64,000 nt of DNA from positions 12,554,501 to 12,618,500 of the forward strand of contig CM050447.1 in the NCBI GenBank assembly GCA_027563935.2. Reading direction: 5' to 3'. Made by a program: the position numbers and the translations under genes. Positions 62,226-64,000 of this stretch are shown here, piece after piece (the first letter of the stretch is position 1; each line of letters opens with the position of its first letter). Below the pieces are notes generated by a model. It ran no database searches and was not told the DNA's origin. It saw only the letters and a program-made list of their open reading frames with translations. Origin of the DNA: Costus lasius. Taxonomy: Eukaryota; Streptophyta; Magnoliopsida; Zingiberales; Costaceae.

Positions 62226-63823
62226 TTACAAGTTGCTCAGATTGTCCACTCGATCAATTATGTCCAAAATTTTGGTCCTGTCAATGTCAAAATCGAAGAT
62301 GGAAGACAAATGCTGCCGTCTCATCAAAGAGAACTCTTCCCCGCTTTGCTTTGGAAGGCAATTATTGCTGCTCTTGCTCAGCCTGTCACCCTTCCTTAAT
62401 CTCATCCTCTTTCCTGTTTCAAATTCCTGGCTTTTGCTTCTTTTTGTTGTTTGCCTTGTAAAGTCAACGCCTTCCAGCATTTCTTGTTCTGCTACGGTGA
62501 GCATGGAAGATGGCTGGTTGGGTTTGTTGTTTACGGGCGAAGATGCAGGCGATCTCTTCTTCATAGGAGAACGCATTGGTGATTTGTTGGGAGACCCAAT
62601 GCGTGTAGGTCTGCTTTGGGTGATCAGGTGGTGAAGCCACACAACTAAATCAAGAATGTATGCTTCTGCCTTCCTCTTGTCTGCATGATACAGCGTCTTT
62701 ATCTTGATTAAGTCAGTGTGGCCAGTGAGTTTCTGGTTCATTTCAGTTCTACAAGGAGGAAAAAGAGACTTAAAAAGTCATTGCTACATTGCCAATTCTT
62801 TCGTACAAGAAAACAGATTAGTCACTAACCCTGTGTTTGCCCACTCCCCAACCCATCCAAAGCCATGATGTGCTCTGATGATTGTGTCATAGGCACAAAT
62901 AGGAAAAAAGATAAATGTAACATAGCAAAATGCACAGAGAAGAGAGCATATATATGCAAGGATTTTAATCTCGATCAGAACTGAACAAGAAGCTCAATAT
63001 AAACCGATCCAAATTTGAAGTCAAGACACTCGGTACTGGTAGTATCAGTCCAAAGGACTGAAACTAAAAACCATGTATAGAAGTATATTGAAAGTTACCG
63101 GTTTGTATTATTCGCCATAGGGACGAGCCACTGCAGAGTTTTCTCCATTTCAGACTTTATTTGAGCAACAGTGAGCTGTGAGTGATGAAAGAAATGCAAT
63201 AGCAGACAACATAAGATAACAGGGATTTAACAAGTATCAGTTAGGAGTTCTTTTGGTGGCAAATGGAAAGCTGTTAATGAGATCACACCTCTTCCTTCAC
63301 CTCAAAATTCTGTAATTTGGAACGAAAAGCAGACTTTACACTGGGTGGGAGTCCATGGTACAATGCATCCCTGGTTTTCGGAGGGACAGAACTGGAACGG
63401 GAAGCCTAATTTGCATAGAAATATTAAGAATCCAGAATGCAGAGTCAGTTCGTGCATCAAACATGGAAGATTAAAAATTGTATACTTAGAGCAAATAATG
63501 ATTATGTAGGATATTAGATGCTAAGAGATTGGCAAAAGGATGAAAAGGACCACTAAGATCCCAAAAATCCTTTCAGTGAAAAATGCCATGAAGAAAAAAA
63601 ATGTTCTTGTATTACCATTCGTCATAGAATCAATCAGGTGAAAATCAGCATCGTGAGAAAAGTGAACATAAAAGACGGACGTCTCAAAATGATCTGGAGG
63701 GCAAATAAATGTTGCTTACAAGAGTGTCTATTTGAGTAATAATATTTGCATAATGCAATGCAAGACCAAGTGGCCCTAGTCTTTGTTTGCTGCTATCAGA
63801 TCCTCCCGCAGGTTTATCTCCAT
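62226..63823 (-). CDS. DUF668-domain protein (PSK SIMULATOR type), 3' part; 5' end outside window
   Basis: Plant-specific DUF668 family, whose characterised members (PSI1-3) promote growth and are linked to phytosulfokine signalling. Visible exons, minus strand: 63823-63720, 63405-63289, 63175-63099, 62874-62830, 62748-62226. All are in phase with GT-AG borders and end in TAA at 62226-62228. Family blocks are LGPLGLALHYANIITQIDTL, then SRSSSVPPKTRDALYHGLPP, then QIKSEMEKTLQWLVPMANNT, then AHHGFGWVGEWANTGTE, then KIKTLYHADKRKAEAYILDL. The C-terminus is Ser/Pro/Lys-rich (NKSPMRSPMKKRSPASSP), a likely disordered, possibly phosphorylated tail. The exon at 63823 starts in phase 2, so at least one more exon lies upstream; 63824-64000 looks like intron. 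The N-terminal DUF3475 domain, common in the family, is not in view. The molecular activity is unknown. Confidence 0.9.
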
Positions 63824-64000
63824 CTAATATCAATATAGGAAATAACAAAGATTTAAGAACAAGAATAAAACAGATAAAATGACGGAAGCCAGATGGAGGA
63901 GCTGAGCATTTAATCAATGTGAACTTTAGGTCTCAAATGAACTGCAGATCGTTCAGACATCACTAGATTAAATAATTTTCTAAGACATTGCATCATTATA

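Overview
The window is nuclear DNA from a flowering plant, most likely a monocot. It holds four spliced genes with GT-AG introns that match well-known plant families, set in AT-rich, transposon-rich DNA. One of the genes has very GC-rich exons beside AT-rich neighbours, a two-class gene composition typical of monocots. The species cannot be fixed from the sequence alone.

Layout. (1) 888-26490, minus strand: a complete SMU1 spliceosomal WD40 gene. Its 16 exons total 1542 nt (513 codons plus stop) but are spread over 25.6 kb because the introns are full of transposons: a gag-only LTR element (7465-10054), a wreck of a Ty1/copia element (about 12.5-16.2 kb, possibly to 17.0 kb), several MITE-like elements and a roughly 315-bp tandem duplication. 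(2) 26.5-41.1 kb: a gene-poor block with two related hAT-type MITEs in opposite orientation (one holding a 370-bp TA-rich microsatellite), a degenerate L1-type LINE, and a 1145-bp solo LTR inserted exactly in the target duplication of one MITE. (3) 41121-50229, plus strand: a complete EI24-like ER membrane protein gene (11 exons, 327 aa). (4) 53004-56039, minus strand: a complete ABCG half-size transporter gene (4 exons, 653 aa), most like the abscisic-acid exporter ABCG25, with an ABRE motif about 210 bp upstream of its start. (5) 56-62 kb: intergenic DNA with a tRNA-derived SINE-like sequence and a second, 352-bp solo LTR of the same family. (6) 62226 to the right edge, minus strand: the 3' part of a DUF668 (PSK SIMULATOR-type) gene, cut by the window.

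The four genes are not an operon and show no shared pathway. They are a splicing factor, an ER/autophagy membrane protein, a plasma-membrane ABC exporter and a plant-specific DUF668 protein. The most unusual material is in the repeats: a hAT-type MITE family carrying a tRNA-like A-box/B-box module, a widespread CGGTACCG-rich element family with very variable GC-rich cores, a gag-only LTR element, and two solo LTRs that share the same target duplication.

All exon borders were derived by hand from splice motifs, phase and family conservation. No similarity search or transcript evidence was available.
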